NCBI GenBank assembly: GCA_040255675.1
Contig: JBDZVM010000008.1
Location: 51,761-115,760 of the forward strand
Direction of reading: 5' to 3'
DNA: 64,000 nucleotides
DNA from: JBDZVM01 sp040255675
GTDB taxonomy: Bacteria > Actinomycetota > Actinomycetes > Acidothermales > Acidothermaceae
Numbering within the stretch: the stretch's first letter is position 1; every line of letters begins with the position of its first letter. The notes below the pieces were generated by a model, which was not told the DNA's origin, did not search any database, and was given only the letters and a program-made list of their open reading frames with translations. Position numbers and translations under genes: made by a program. Below, one piece after another: positions 7,229 to 15,653 of the stretch.

Positions 7229-9886
7229 TCAGCCGGTGTTTTGCAGACCCGCGGCCACGCCATTAATCGTGAGGAGCAGCAGCCGCTGCGTGCGGTCGCG
7301 TTCGTCGTCGTCGGCTATTCCGGTGCGCAACGCTTCGAGCGCCCGCAGCTGGAGGTGCGAAAGAGCGTCGACGTAGGGGTTTCGCAACTCGACCGCTCGA
7401 CCAAGCACGCGGTGGCCTTCGAGGAGTTCCGAATGGCCGAGCACCCGAAGCAGCCACGAAACGGTGAGGTCGAACTCGGCCAAAATGGTATTCGCCAAAT
7501 CTGGCCGGTTGCCCAAAGCGAAATGACGCTCGGCGATATCGCGATCGGCTTTGGCAAGCGACATCTCGATGTTGTCGAGCATGGCCGTCACCAGCGGCCA
7601 TTCCTCGTAGGCGTTGCGCAAAACGTCGACGTCGCCGACGGCCGCCAGGCCGCTGCCGAGGCCGTACCAACCCGGCAATGTCGCCCGCGTCTGCGACCAC
7701 GAAAAGACCCACGGAATAGCGCGAAGGTCGGCGAGACCGCCGCCCGAGGTGCGCCGGGTGGGCCGCGATCCGATACGCAGGCCGCCGATTTCGGGTAACG
7801 GGCTCACTGCCGCGAAGAATTCGGCGAAGCCTTCGGTTTCGACAAGGGAGCGGTAGGCGGTACGCGCGGCGTTGCTGACTTTGTCGAAGGTGGCTCGGTG
7901 TTTCTCGGCAGCGCGCGCCACACGTTCTTCGACCGCGGGGGTCGAGGAGAGCAAGACCGCCGCCGCCACTTGATCGATGTGGCGACGCGCGATCACCGGG
8001 TGCCCGTACCTAGCGAAAATAACCTCGCCCTGCTCGGTGACCTTGAACCGCCCGTCGATCGATCCTGGCGCCTGCGACAAAACCGCCCGATTCGCCGGGC
8101 CGCCGCCGCGGCCTACCGCGCCGCCACGGCCGTGGAACAGCGTCAAGACGATGTCGTTCTTGCGTGCCCACGCCGTCAAGGCGCTTTGCGCGTCGTAGAG
8201 CGCGAGCGTCGCGGAGACCGGCCCGACATCTTTCGCCGAATCGGAATACCCGAGCATGACCTCGAGTCGTCGTCCGTTCGCGGCCAATCGCGCTCGCACC
8301 GCTGGAGTTTCGAGCGCTTCGTCGAGAACGTGCACCGCCGCATTCAAGTCGTCTTGCGTTTCGAAGAGCGGGACGACGTCGAGTTCGGGCGGGTTGCCGT
8401 TCGTCGCGATCTCGGCGAGTTCGTAGACGGCGGCGATGTCGGACGCCGACCGCGTGAAGCTGATGACGTAACGCCTGCAGGCGTCGACTCCGTATTCGTC
8501 TTGCAGCCAGGCGATGGTGCGAATCGTCTCGAGCACCTCGGCGCTCATCGCCGAAAGTTCGCGGCCGCCGTGCGCTTCTTCGAGCGCCTTCGCGTGAATG
8601 GCGCTGTGCTGACGGATTTCGAGCTCGGCGAGGTGAAAACCAAAAGTCTCGGCTTGCCAGATCAAATGCTGTAATTCTCCGTACGCGAGCCGGTGTGCGC
8701 CAGCTTGGGCGAGCGACGCCTGCACCAGCTTGAGGTCGGCGATGAGTTCGGCCGGACGACGGTAGCCGCCGGCTTTATTCAGCCGGCGCGCCCTGATGCG
8801 GGCCGCCGCGTAAAGCACGAAAACGCGATGCGGCTCACCGGGCGCGCGCACGGTCAGTTCGTCGAGGAGCTGGCGATGCTCGGGTAGCGCGTTGTCGAGC
8901 GCCTCTTGCAATTCCTGGCTCGCCGGCGTGGTTTCTTCTTGCGCCGTCAGGGTTCGGCCGATGCGGTTGGCGGCACGTTCGAGCGCGAGCAAGACGTGTT
9001 CGGCCTGGGTGGCCAGCGCTTCGCGGGTCACCTGCCAAGTGACATTCGGGTTGCCGTCGCGGTCGCCGCCGACCCAGCTGCCGAGCCGCATGAACGCGGG
9101 CGCGGCGGGCTTGCGCGCGCCGGATTCGCCGTCCAGCACAAGGTGGTCGAGGCTTCGATAAAGAGTAGGGACGATGCGAAAAAGAGTCTCGTCGAAAATC
9201 GCCATCGTCGTGCGCACTTCGTCGAGCGGATCCATCGACGTAGCGCGCAGGTGCGCCGTGCGCCACAAGATGTCAATCTCTTCGAGCATGCGCCGACGAG
9301 CGTCGGCCTGTTCGGTAGCGCCGAGACGGGGGTCGTCGACCCGGTCGAGCTGCTCGCCCACTCGCGAGATCGCCGTGACGACGGCGCGCCGCCGCGCCTC
9401 GGTGGGGTGCGCGGTAAGCACCGGGTGCAGCGACAGGCCGGCCAGCAACGCCCGCAGGCGGTCGTCGCCGTGCAGGTGCCGCACCTCGCCTATCACCGCC
9501 GCCAACGAGTCGCCCGCGCGGCCGGCGCTCGCGTCTCGCGAGCGCAGCACCCGCACGCGATGGTGCTCCTCGGCCAGGTTCGCCAGGTGGAAATAGACAG
9601 TGAAGGCGCGGGCTACGTCGAGCGCGCGGTCGAGCGACCAGCTCTTGGTTAAAGCCACCACGTCGTCAGACGAAGCGTCACCGGTACGGGCCGCGATGAC
9701 GGCGCGGCGCAGCCGCTCGACGTCCGCGAAAAGCTCTTCGCCGCCGTATTCGCGCAGGATCTGGCCCAGCAATTCGCCGAGCAGCCGGACGTCGCGGCGC
9801 AGCGGCTCGGGCATCTCGAGGCGGGCCAGCTCGCGGCCCTTCGGGGCAGCGGTTTGCGTCACGGCGGGAGTTTCGGCGGCAGACAC
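7229..9886 (-). CDS. ppc: Phosphoenolpyruvate carboxylase
   Basis: This carboxylates phosphoenolpyruvate to oxaloacetate and so refills the TCA cycle. 885 residues, full length. The catalytic His is in the LTAHPTEARRR motif (about residue 160), the mobile glycine loop is FHGRGGAVGRGGGP, a GSRPTRR segment follows, and the protein ends in the conserved LQNTG C terminus that lines the active site. Translation starts with GTG at 9886. On its upstream side is a divergent space of about 190 bases before the sugar-type ABC operon; on its downstream side birA follows within 10 bases. Confidence 0.96.
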   Translation of the reverse strand: MSAAETPAVTQTAAPKGRELARLEMPEPLRRDVRLLGELLGQILREYGGEELFADVERLRRAVIAARTGDASSDDVVALTKSWSLDRALDVARAFTVYFHLANLAEEHHRVRVLRSRDASAGRAGDSLAAVIGEVRHLHGDDRLRALLAGLSLHPVLTAHPTEARRRAVVTAISRVGEQLDRVDDPRLGATEQADARRRMLEEIDILWRTAHLRATSMDPLDEVRTTMAIFDETLFRIVPTLYRSLDHLVLDGESGARKPAAPAFMRLGSWVGGDRDGNPNVTWQVTREALATQAEHVLLALERAANRIGRTLTAQEETTPASQELQEALDNALPEHRQLLDELTVRAPGEPHRVFVLYAAARIRARRLNKAGGYRRPAELIADLKLVQASLAQAGAHRLAYGELQHLIWQAETFGFHLAELEIRQHSAIHAKALEEAHGGRELSAMSAEVLETIRTIAWLQDEYGVDACRRYVISFTRSASDIAAVYELAEIATNGNPPELDVVPLFETQDDLNAAVHVLDEALETPAVRARLAANGRRLEVMLGYSDSAKDVGPVSATLALYDAQSALTAWARKNDIVLTLFHGRGGAVGRGGGPANRAVLSQAPGSIDGRFKVTEQGEVIFARYGHPVIARRHIDQVAAAVLLSSTPAVEERVARAAEKHRATFDKVSNAARTAYRSLVETEGFAEFFAAVSPLPEIGGLRIGSRPTRRTSGGGLADLRAIPWVFSWSQTRATLPGWYGLGSGLAAVGDVDVLRNAYEEWPLVTAMLDNIEMSLAKADRDIAERHFALGNRPDLANTILAEFDLTVSWLLRVLGHSELLEGHRVLGRAVELRNPYVDALSHLQLRALEALRTGIADDDERDRTQRLLLLTINGVAAGLQNTG

Positions 9887-10021
9887 GGCTCACAGCTTAA
9901 CGTCAGCGCCATGATCGCCTAACAGCAGGCACGTGACGGACGCCACAGCTAGCTCGCCGCTGGAGGTAGCGAGGTGCCACACCCTTGACGCCACCTTTAA
10001 CCGCCACTAGCCTCACATCCG

Positions 10022-10047
10022 GTATTCCGAACCGCCGTTCGGGATAC
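10022..10047. promoter_or_regulatory. Short inverted repeat in the divergent ppc/ABC-importer promoter region
   Basis: Arms at 10022-10032 and 10037-10047 pair over 11 positions with one G-T exception and a four-base loop. The site lies 27 bases before the importer permease start and about 135 bases from the ppc start. A palindrome here could be an operator for a sugar-responsive repressor or a leader hairpin. No regulator gene is adjacent. Confidence 0.4.
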
Positions 10048-10074
10048 TGAACGAGCCGGACCACTCCACTCCCG

Positions 10075-11085
10075 ATGAGAGCACCGACCTTGGCCACGCT
10101 GACCCTGCCTCCTCAAAAACTTGCCGATCGCATAATCGCGACCGCGAAATCTCGCCTGCGCCAGGTGATGGCCTTTGCGGCGCTCCTCGCCATATACGCG
10201 TTCTTCGCCGCCATCAGTGACGACTTCACGACGTACAACAATCTCATATCAATATTGTTTTCGACTGTCGTCGTAGGAATCCTCGCCATTGGCACGACCT
10301 TCGTGATCGTGACGGCGGGCATCGATCTTTCTCTCGGAACCGGCATGACCCTTTGCGCGGTGATGGCCGGGAAAATTATGGTCGACTGGCACGTCCCACT
10401 GATTCCAGGTCTTATCCTGACCTTGGCCGTGGGCGCGATTATCGGCGCGATCAATGGCATCAACATAACGATTCTTCATGTTCCGCCCTTTATCGCTACC
10501 CTCGCCATGATGCTTGTGGCGGAAGGCCTAGCCCTCGTAATATCCCACAGCGCGCCGATCTACTTCGACAAGGTCTCTGGGTTCGAGGACATCTCAACCG
10601 GAGAAATCCTACCGGGCGTCTCTCTGCCAAACGCCGTCCTCGTCCTTATAGGTGTGGCGGTTGTCTCATCCATCGTGCTCAACCGGACGATTTTAGGCAG
10701 GTACGCGCTCGCGATAGGAAGCAACGAACAAGCGGCAAGTCGCACAGGCGTCAATGTACGTAAGTGGTTGTTGACCATTTACATCTTCGCTGGCATGTTT
10801 ATTGCTCTGGCCGCCATCATGGTGACGGCTCGTCTGGGTTCAGCGCAGCCCGCACTCGGGCTCGGCTACGAGCTGCAAGCAATCGCGGCAGTTGTCATCG
10901 GTGGCACGTCGCTGTTCGGCGGGACCGGAACGATCCTCGGGACAGTGATCGGTGGACTCATAATGTCGACGTTGACCAATGGGCTGCAGATAGTCTCGGT
11001 CCAACAGGAATGGCAGCAAGTCGTCCTCGGAATCATAATCGTCGCCTCCGTGTACGTCGATAACCTACGGCGCCGCCGCGCATAA
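10075..11085 (+). CDS. Sugar-type (RbsC-like) ABC transporter permease
   Basis: Membrane subunit of a CUT2-family importer, 336 residues with eight to ten hydrophobic segments. Family hallmarks are the TTFVIVTAGIDLSLGTGM region, GAINGINITILHVPPFIATLAMM, and the ATPase-contacting loop around AAVVIGGTSLFGGTGTILGTVIGG. It begins an operon-like set followed by a lipoprotein (28 bases on) and, after a hairpin-bearing gap, an ATPase. The codon choice is more relaxed than in ppc, with several ATA and TTA codons, which suggests it was acquired. The substrate is unknown; no sugar kinase or isomerase lies beside it. Confidence 0.9.
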   Translation: MRAPTLATLTLPPQKLADRIIATAKSRLRQVMAFAALLAIYAFFAAISDDFTTYNNLISILFSTVVVGILAIGTTFVIVTAGIDLSLGTGMTLCAVMAGKIMVDWHVPLIPGLILTLAVGAIIGAINGINITILHVPPFIATLAMMLVAEGLALVISHSAPIYFDKVSGFEDISTGEILPGVSLPNAVLVLIGVAVVSSIVLNRTILGRYALAIGSNEQAASRTGVNVRKWLLTIYIFAGMFIALAAIMVTARLGSAQPALGLGYELQAIAAVVIGGTSLFGGTGTILGTVIGGLIMSTLTNGLQIVSVQQEWQQVVLGIIIVASVYVDNLRRRRA

Positions 11086-11113
11086 CTAAGTCAGCAGTTT
11101 ATCAATCACGCCG

Positions 11114-12136
11114 ATGAAAAGGAGTATTGTGAGAAAGCGAAGGGCATTACCCGTACTGATTGGAGCGATAGCTCTAGCGACAGCAATGGCGGGATGCTCC
11201 TCCTCGCCGGGAGGCAGTAGCGCTGACTCGACCGCGCAGTCAAGTCAGTCCGGTACTGATAACGGCAAGAAGGTCGACATCGCGATTATTGCGAAGGGCT
11301 ATCAAAATCAGTACTGGGTAGCCGTTAAGAACGGCGCGGAGCAAGAAGCTAAAAAGCAGGGCGTCTCGATCACATTCTCCGGGCCGCAAACCGAAAATGA
11401 CGTCGAGCAACAGGCTGAGATCTTCAAGAGCGAGGTGGCTCGGCATCCATCGGCCATCGCTGTCGCGGCGCTCGACAGTAAAGGCTTTGGCAAGCAGCTT
11501 GAGCTGGCAAAAGCCGCCAACATTCCGGTGATCGCCTTCAACAACAGTATCGAGAGCGACATACCTGTGACGACGGCGTCAACCGACAATAAGGCCGCGG
11601 CAGCAGCCGCGGCCGAGCACATGGCCAAGCTGCTGGGCAACAAGGGCGTAGTCGGCGTCATGGCCTACTCGCAGACCAGCGAATCGGGTATCGCGCGGCG
11701 AGACGGCTTTGTCGAGTGGATGAAGCAGAACGCCCCTGGGATCCGCCTGCTGCCCGTCGTATACGACGACAGTGACCTGCAGAAGGCGGCCGACCTTACC
11801 AAGGCGATGATCGCATCGACGCCTGACCTCACGGCAATCTTCGCGGCGAACGAAGTCTCCGCGCTTGGAGTGCTGCGGGGTGTCAAAGAAAGCGGCAAGA
11901 CCGGTTTGACCCTCGTCGGATTTGACTCGGGCAAGGCGCAGAAAGACGCGGTCAGAAGTGGCGTCATCGCCGGCTCAATTACGCAAAACCCGGTCGGGAT
12001 GGGCGCGCAAATCGTAAAGTCGGCACTCGCGATACTGAAGGGCGAATCCCAGCCGCCCGTCATCGACACCGGCTTCCAGTGGTATGACAAGACGAATATT
12101 GATGATCCCTCTATTGCGCCACTGCTCTACGACTGA
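11114..12136 (+). CDS. Sugar-type ABC substrate-binding lipoprotein
   Basis: Periplasmic-binding-protein family 1, 340 residues. The signal peptide ends in a lipobox (ATAMAGCSS), so the mature protein is lipid-anchored at about Cys28. A Ser/Gly linker follows, then two Rossmann-like lobes with the typical KVDIAIIAKGYQNQYW start, a VIAFNN hinge and the AIFAANEVSALGVLRG and LTLVGFDSG segments of ribose/xylose-binding proteins. The start ATG at 11114 is preceded by a weak purine-rich site. It serves the permease upstream; the ligand is probably a sugar or polyol. Confidence 0.9.
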   Translation: MKRSIVRKRRALPVLIGAIALATAMAGCSSSPGGSSADSTAQSSQSGTDNGKKVDIAIIAKGYQNQYWVAVKNGAEQEAKKQGVSITFSGPQTENDVEQQAEIFKSEVARHPSAIAVAALDSKGFGKQLELAKAANIPVIAFNNSIESDIPVTTASTDNKAAAAAAAEHMAKLLGNKGVVGVMAYSQTSESGIARRDGFVEWMKQNAPGIRLLPVVYDDSDLQKAADLTKAMIASTPDLTAIFAANEVSALGVLRGVKESGKTGLTLVGFDSGKAQKDAVRSGVIAGSITQNPVGMGAQIVKSALAILKGESQPPVIDTGFQWYDKTNIDDPSIAPLLYD

Positions 12137-12202
12137 TCGTCGCTAGTCAGGGCTGATTGAGCATGGAGACGTGCGAAGTACGAACGCACGTGAACTAGCA
12201 GT

Positions 12203-12270
12203 GCGGGTTCCTGCGCCCGCGGGCAGGCTAAGCGGTTGACGAGTCAGTCGCCGGCGGCGCAGGAACCCGC
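12203..12270 (+). repeat. Perfect 15-bp inverted repeat between binding-protein and ATPase genes
   Basis: Arms at 12203-12217 and 12256-12270 are exact reverse complements, separated by 38 bases. It fills part of the 243-base gap between the lipoprotein and the ATPase of the same importer; nothing else was recognised in that gap. In importers such hairpins often stabilise the binding-protein mRNA or partly terminate transcription. No T-tract follows, so an attenuator or a mobile-element trace are both possible. Confidence 0.5.
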
Positions 12271-12379
12271 CGATATCGTAGTGGCTCTCACGCGGCAGCG
12301 CGAGTACCCGATCTAATGACAAAGCGCACGAAGAAGCCGACAGCTAGCCGCGCGCCGGGTGTGATGGAGGTAGGACGAC

Positions 12380-13231
12380 ATGTCCGGAAGTGCTGAGGTC
12401 GTTCTCAGCGCAAGCGGTATCTCGAAGAGATACGGCCATGTGCAGGCCCTGAAGCGCGCGGATTTCGATATCAAGAAAGGTGAAGTTGTCGGCCTGATTG
12501 GCGACAATGGCGCTGGGAAGAGCACGCTCGTCAAAATACTTTCTGGTGCGACTTCGCCGGATGAGGGCACCATCTCACTACACGGCGCGCCGGTGCAGTT
12601 CGGCTCGTCGGCCCAAGCCCGCAATAGCGGTATAGAAACCGTCTACCAAGACCTCGCTCTCGCGCCACATTTGGGAGTGGTGGCCAACCTGTATCTCGGG
12701 CGAGAGGTGCGACGCCGTGGAATCCTCGGAATGCTGGGATTCCTCGACAATACCGCGATGCGAAAGCGCACAGCTCGAACACTGGCCGACCTCGGCGTGA
12801 GCATAGTCGACTATGAGTCGCCGGTGGGCCTCATGTCAGGTGGGCAAAGACAAGGGATCGCCGTTGCCAGAGCCGCGGCCTGGGCATCGAACGTCGTTTT
12901 TCTGGACGAGCCCACCGCCGCGCTAGGAGTACGGCAAGCCGCCCAAGTCGAATCGCTCATTCAGCGTATACGTGATGAGCGTGGCGTGGCCGTGGTGCTG
13001 ATTAGCCACAATATGCGTCAGGTGATGGCGTTGGCTGATCGTGTTCACGTCCTGCGGCTCGGTGAGCGAGTGGCTACCTTCACGAGACAAGACTTTGATG
13101 GCGAGCGGCTCGTCGCGGCAATCACCGGCTTGTATCGTAACGTCGGAACGAGTGCTGACGCGGTGCAGGCTGAGGAGCCTCTGGTTGACACCGTGCGGGA
13201 AAGCAATGCCATGAACGGCGACTCAAAATAG
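12380..13231 (+). CDS. Sugar-type ABC importer ATP-binding protein (single domain)
   Basis: 283 residues carrying one ABC domain, like FrcA of fructose importers, instead of the fused double domain of RbsA. Walker A is GDNGAGKSTL, the signature is the variant MSGGQRQGIAVARA, Walker B is VVFLDEPTAAL and the switch His is in LISHNM. The C-terminal 30 residues are acidic and non-conserved. The start is at a good purine-rich site (GATGGAGG some 14-8 bases before the ATG). With the upstream permease and lipoprotein it completes an importer; both ATP sites would come from a homodimer. Confidence 0.88.
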   Translation: MSGSAEVVLSASGISKRYGHVQALKRADFDIKKGEVVGLIGDNGAGKSTLVKILSGATSPDEGTISLHGAPVQFGSSAQARNSGIETVYQDLALAPHLGVVANLYLGREVRRRGILGMLGFLDNTAMRKRTARTLADLGVSIVDYESPVGLMSGGQRQGIAVARAAAWASNVVFLDEPTAALGVRQAAQVESLIQRIRDERGVAVVLISHNMRQVMALADRVHVLRLGERVATFTRQDFDGERLVAAITGLYRNVGTSADAVQAEEPLVDTVRESNAMNGDSK

Positions 13232-13411
13232 TGTGCGCGCGCAAGGTTAGCGGCCTGCCTTGTCGAATGGCCCGTCGCGTCTATGTCGGCGGATCGCTGC
13301 TCCCGCTGGCCGATGCGAGCCTGCCGCCGCCGCGGGCGGCGGGTCTGCGTCTGGACCTCAAAGGTGACACGTTTGAATAGGTCCTGCCTGCGGCGGTGCA
13401 GGTGACCAGCG

Positions 13412-13602
13412 GGACCATCCCGCGACAGTCGATACTCTCGTCGAACTCGGTGAACCTGCGGCTGCCCTTAGGCGACCGTGACCGGCTCGAACGTGCCGGC
13501 CCGATCTCGTGGCACCGCGATCTCGGCCGGCCCGGCGACCAGCCGCTGCAACGGCACCTTCGACTTCAACCGAGCCACCAGCTCATCGGGGACGCGTGGC
13601 AT
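13412..13602 (-). pseudogene. IS256-family transposase remnant
   Basis: Read on the minus strand from 13602, a short frame joins an N-terminal-like piece (MPRVPDELVARLKSK) directly to the conserved segment EIAVPRDRAGTFEPVTV of IS256-type (mutator) transposases, then meets a stop at 13468-13470. In the next frame, from 13469, the match continues as KGSRRFTEFDESI and RGM. It is therefore a relic with an internal deletion and a frameshift. No inverted repeats or other transposase parts were found. The flanks 13232-13411 and 13603-13704 hold no recognisable gene; a 37-codon frame at 13267-13380 (+) was not accepted. Confidence 0.65.
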
Positions 13603-13704
13603 CAGGCGTCCAGGCGAGAAAGTCTCTTTAGAGCGCTACTTAGATCTCTACTATCTAGCTATCTAACTCTGTGATGTCTGGGAACACGCGCAAGGGAGGA
13701 CCGC

Positions 13705-13882
13705 ATGGTCGGCAACGACACCACACCACTGCACGGCCGAGGAAGCGAACCCGTGACTGACGCCAACTTCGCAGCCCGACTTGTCGCCGTCCGCAAACAA
13801 CGCGGCCTCACCCAACAAGCCCTCGCCGTAAGGTCCGGTGCAAACGTCACCCAAGTCCGCCGCTACGAAGCCGGCACGTGTA
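13705..13882 (+). pseudogene. XRE-family helix-turn-helix regulator, truncated
   Basis: The ATG at 13705 has a strong ribosome binding site (AAGGGAGG, 5 bases ahead). The protein has a good Cro/CI-type helix-turn-helix, with RKQRGLTQQALAVRSGANVTQVRRYEAGT at about residues 30-58. Immediately after this motif, at about 13878-13882, homology stops and the frame runs on through antisense Rhs-tip sequence to 14214. The usual C-terminal half of such regulators is missing. The gene was cut by the same event that cut the toxin-tip remnant on the other strand. Confidence 0.65.
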
Positions 13883-14072
13883 ACTCAAACTCCCGACGTT
13901 CTTCACCTCCGTCAACGTCGTATCCGTCAAAGCATCAGGAATTCGATACGCGGCCGTGCCCGTCGCCGACGGAATCCGCACCTTCGCGCCCTGATCGATA
14001 CCCGCCAGAGTCTCCCCCTCCCCTCCTGACCAGTCGCGCGTACACCAGCCATCGTGCCGTCTTCTGCGGCAA
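13879..14072 (-). pseudogene. Displaced Rhs toxin tip (nuclease-like), frameshifted and truncated
   Basis: It begins with the AAEDG junction residues shared with the main Rhs protein, then MAGVRATGQEG; after a G-rich run near 14008-14026 the match shifts frame and continues as GETLAGIDQGAKVRI and PSATGTAAYRIPDALT and TEVKNVGSLSYT. This resembles the restriction-endonuclease-like C-terminal tips of actinobacterial Rhs proteins, where the Glu-x-Lys of TEVKNV would be catalytic. It stops abruptly at about 13880, where the XRE fragment begins on the other strand. It has no immunity gene left and cannot be functional. Confidence 0.6.
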
Positions 14073-14547
14073 GAGCGACCTCGGGCGGTGCACGAGTGGT
14101 GCCCGCGCCACGCTCGAAGCCGTCGTAGCCGCACGAGGGTTTGCCCGACGCGCGCACCAGACTTCTCGGCGCGCCGTCGTACCCGTAGGCACCTGCGTTC
14201 GTAAGCGCGCCTAGCGCCTGCTGTTGGGCGGACAGCCTCGCCACGTCGTAGCCGTAGGCAGCCGGGGTGACGACACTGCTTTCGGTCGCCAGATGCGCGG
14301 TAGCGTCGCCATGTACGAGGCAAGCGCGCCCACTCTCCGCGCTTACGAGCGCGACCCGTAGAACTCTCGCATCAACCACGCTCGCGGCCGACCACCACTG
14401 ACTGTGCCCCGCGTTGTAGAGGTAGGCGGCCGCCCGCGAGTGCTGCCTACCACGCGCGCCAGCCGCGGTCGCTACTGTCAAAGCCACGAGCACGAGAAGC
14501 AACGCCGGTAGCAGCAAAGCTGCGGGTAGTCGCCGACGACTGCGCAC
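14073..14547 (-). CDS. Hypothetical protein with N-terminal hydrophobic signal, fused in frame to toxin-tip remnant
   Basis: A GTG at 14547, 13 bases after the immunity-like gene, opens a frame with an Arg-rich start and a hydrophobic stretch (LLLPALLLVLVALTVATAAG) that looks like a signal or membrane anchor. About 120 residues of unrecognised sequence follow, including repeated AYGYD words faintly like YD repeats. The frame runs without a stop into the AAEDG junction of the displaced toxin tip. It may be a small secreted protein whose 3' end was replaced, or degraded Rhs sequence. No function is proposed. Confidence 0.35.
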
Positions 14548-14560
14548 GGCGAGTGATCCA

Positions 14561-14839
14561 TCAGGAAGCTGCCGACGCTGTCGTCACGGCGGCGACGTCT
14601 GCCAGCTCGGCGTCGGAGACGCGGATCGACAACCAACCGGACCTCGCAGCGCCCCAGTTCAGCAAATCGATCCCGGTGCATGTCACCTCAAGGCAACGCT
14701 CTCCACCGGAGAGCCGCAAACGATCGCCGACCCGGCAGGTACCGGAGCGGACGGGGCCCGCGAGCACCACGTCAGGCACACCGGGCAGAACGACTCGCTC
14801 GACGACCTCCATCTCAAAGCTCGACACCACGTCACCCAC
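14561..14839 (-). CDS. Putative immunity protein resembling a translation-GTPase domain II barrel
   Basis: 92 residues from a GTG at 14839 that overlaps the stop of the metallopeptidase-type toxin tip (TGA at 14832-14834), the usual arrangement for a toxin tip and its immunity gene. The sequence FEMEVVERVVLPGVPDVVLA followed by GPVRSGTCRVGDRLRL recalls the beta-barrel domain II of EF-Tu-like GTPases; no GTPase domain is present. Position and coupling argue for immunity to the HELNH tip. The fold resemblance is an inference. Confidence 0.6.
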   Translation of the reverse strand: MGDVVSSFEMEVVERVVLPGVPDVVLAGPVRSGTCRVGDRLRLSGGERCLEVTCTGIDLLNWGAARSGWLSIRVSDAELADVAAVTTASAAS

Positions 14840-15236
14840 CCGCCCTAAGGAAGTCGACGTAGCTCTGCTCAACCGCGTAGGACGCACTCTCGTAGAGCCC
14901 TGCCGTCGCGCTGTCAAGCGCCGGACCAAACATCCGAAGCTGGTACACATGGTTCAGCTCGTGCCCGAGCGTCGCTGCAAGGGTCTCTTCGTTCGCGAAT
15001 GCGTCCGGGTACAGCGTTATGTTGCCGACATCGGGCGTATGGCCGTACAACTGACGTCCCAGCAGTTCCTCATCCTGGTTGATCGTGACCTTGATGCCGC
15101 CGAGGTCGGCCCCAGACCTCGATGCGACGCCCTGCACCGCATCGAGCGACGGTTCCACCGCGCTGCCACCGGTGCCCGGCAGCGCTGCGCCTTGACGCAT
15201 GAGCGGCACACCGTCTTCTGCGGCAAAGGGGCGGGG
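14832..15236 (-). pseudogene. Displaced Rhs toxin tip with HExxH metallopeptidase motif
   Basis: The frame starts right after the stop of the main immunity gene and opens with PRPFAAEDG, the junction peptide of the Rhs protein, with no upstream delivery part. About 130 residues follow, containing LGHELNHVYQLRMFG, a zinc-protease HExxH motif, and downstream acidic residues in a helix (YAVEQSYVDF) that could supply the third ligand. A GTG at 15209 could start it but there is no clear ribosome site. It reads as an intact but orphaned toxin tip, kept with its immunity gene so that it can be swapped back into the full-length Rhs gene. Confidence 0.65.
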
Positions 15237-15653
15237 TCACAGGTACGACTCGACACTTACGTCGCAGTGCTCAAGGACCCATCGGTCGACCTCCTTCACG
15301 AAGTCGATGCCAGCCTCGGCCACGTCCTCACGTACCAGCAGGGCCGGCGAGGGCTTGTCTTGTTGTGCCGAACCCACCCGCCAGTCGCCAGATGGCTGCG
15401 CCCTGATCCAGACGAGGCCGGGCTCGTCTGACTCCATCGAGACGAACTCGAAGTCTTCAGCCAGCGGGAAGCCGCTGACGAGCCAGCGTGCGAGTTGCGC
15501 GCGAAGCTCGACGATCGGGAAGAGGTGCTCCTCGTAGATAACCTCACCAAGGATCAAGATGCGGAACGTAGCAACAACGCCCAAAAGCAGGTCCCAGCGG
15601 TTGCGGATCGGTCGTTCCTGCACGGCGTCAACGAACGTGAATGATGCCTTCAT
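15237..15653 (-). CDS. Putative immunity protein of the main Rhs toxin
   Basis: 138 residues, clearly acidic, no membrane segment. Its ATG overlaps the Rhs stop codon by four bases (15650-15653), so it is translated directly after the toxin, as expected for the specific inhibitor of the C-terminal toxin domain. It has no family that I can name with confidence. The stop is followed at once by the displaced toxin tip, so the order toxin, immunity, spare tip, spare immunity is preserved. Confidence 0.7.
   Translation of the reverse strand: MKASFTFVDAVQERPIRNRWDLLLGVVATFRILILGEVIYEEHLFPIVELRAQLARWLVSGFPLAEDFEFVSMESDEPGLVWIRAQPSGDWRVGSAQQDKPSPALLVREDVAEAGIDFVKEVDRWVLEHCDVSVESYL

Noticed and set aside
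13267..13380. 37-codon frame starting MARRVYVGGS on the plus strand
   Set aside because: Too short, no family and no ribosome site; it lies next to the transposase relic.
14832..15209. Reading the metallopeptidase tip as an independent secreted protease gene
   Set aside because: It has no signal peptide or clear ribosome site and starts with the Rhs junction peptide, so a displaced toxin tip explains it better.
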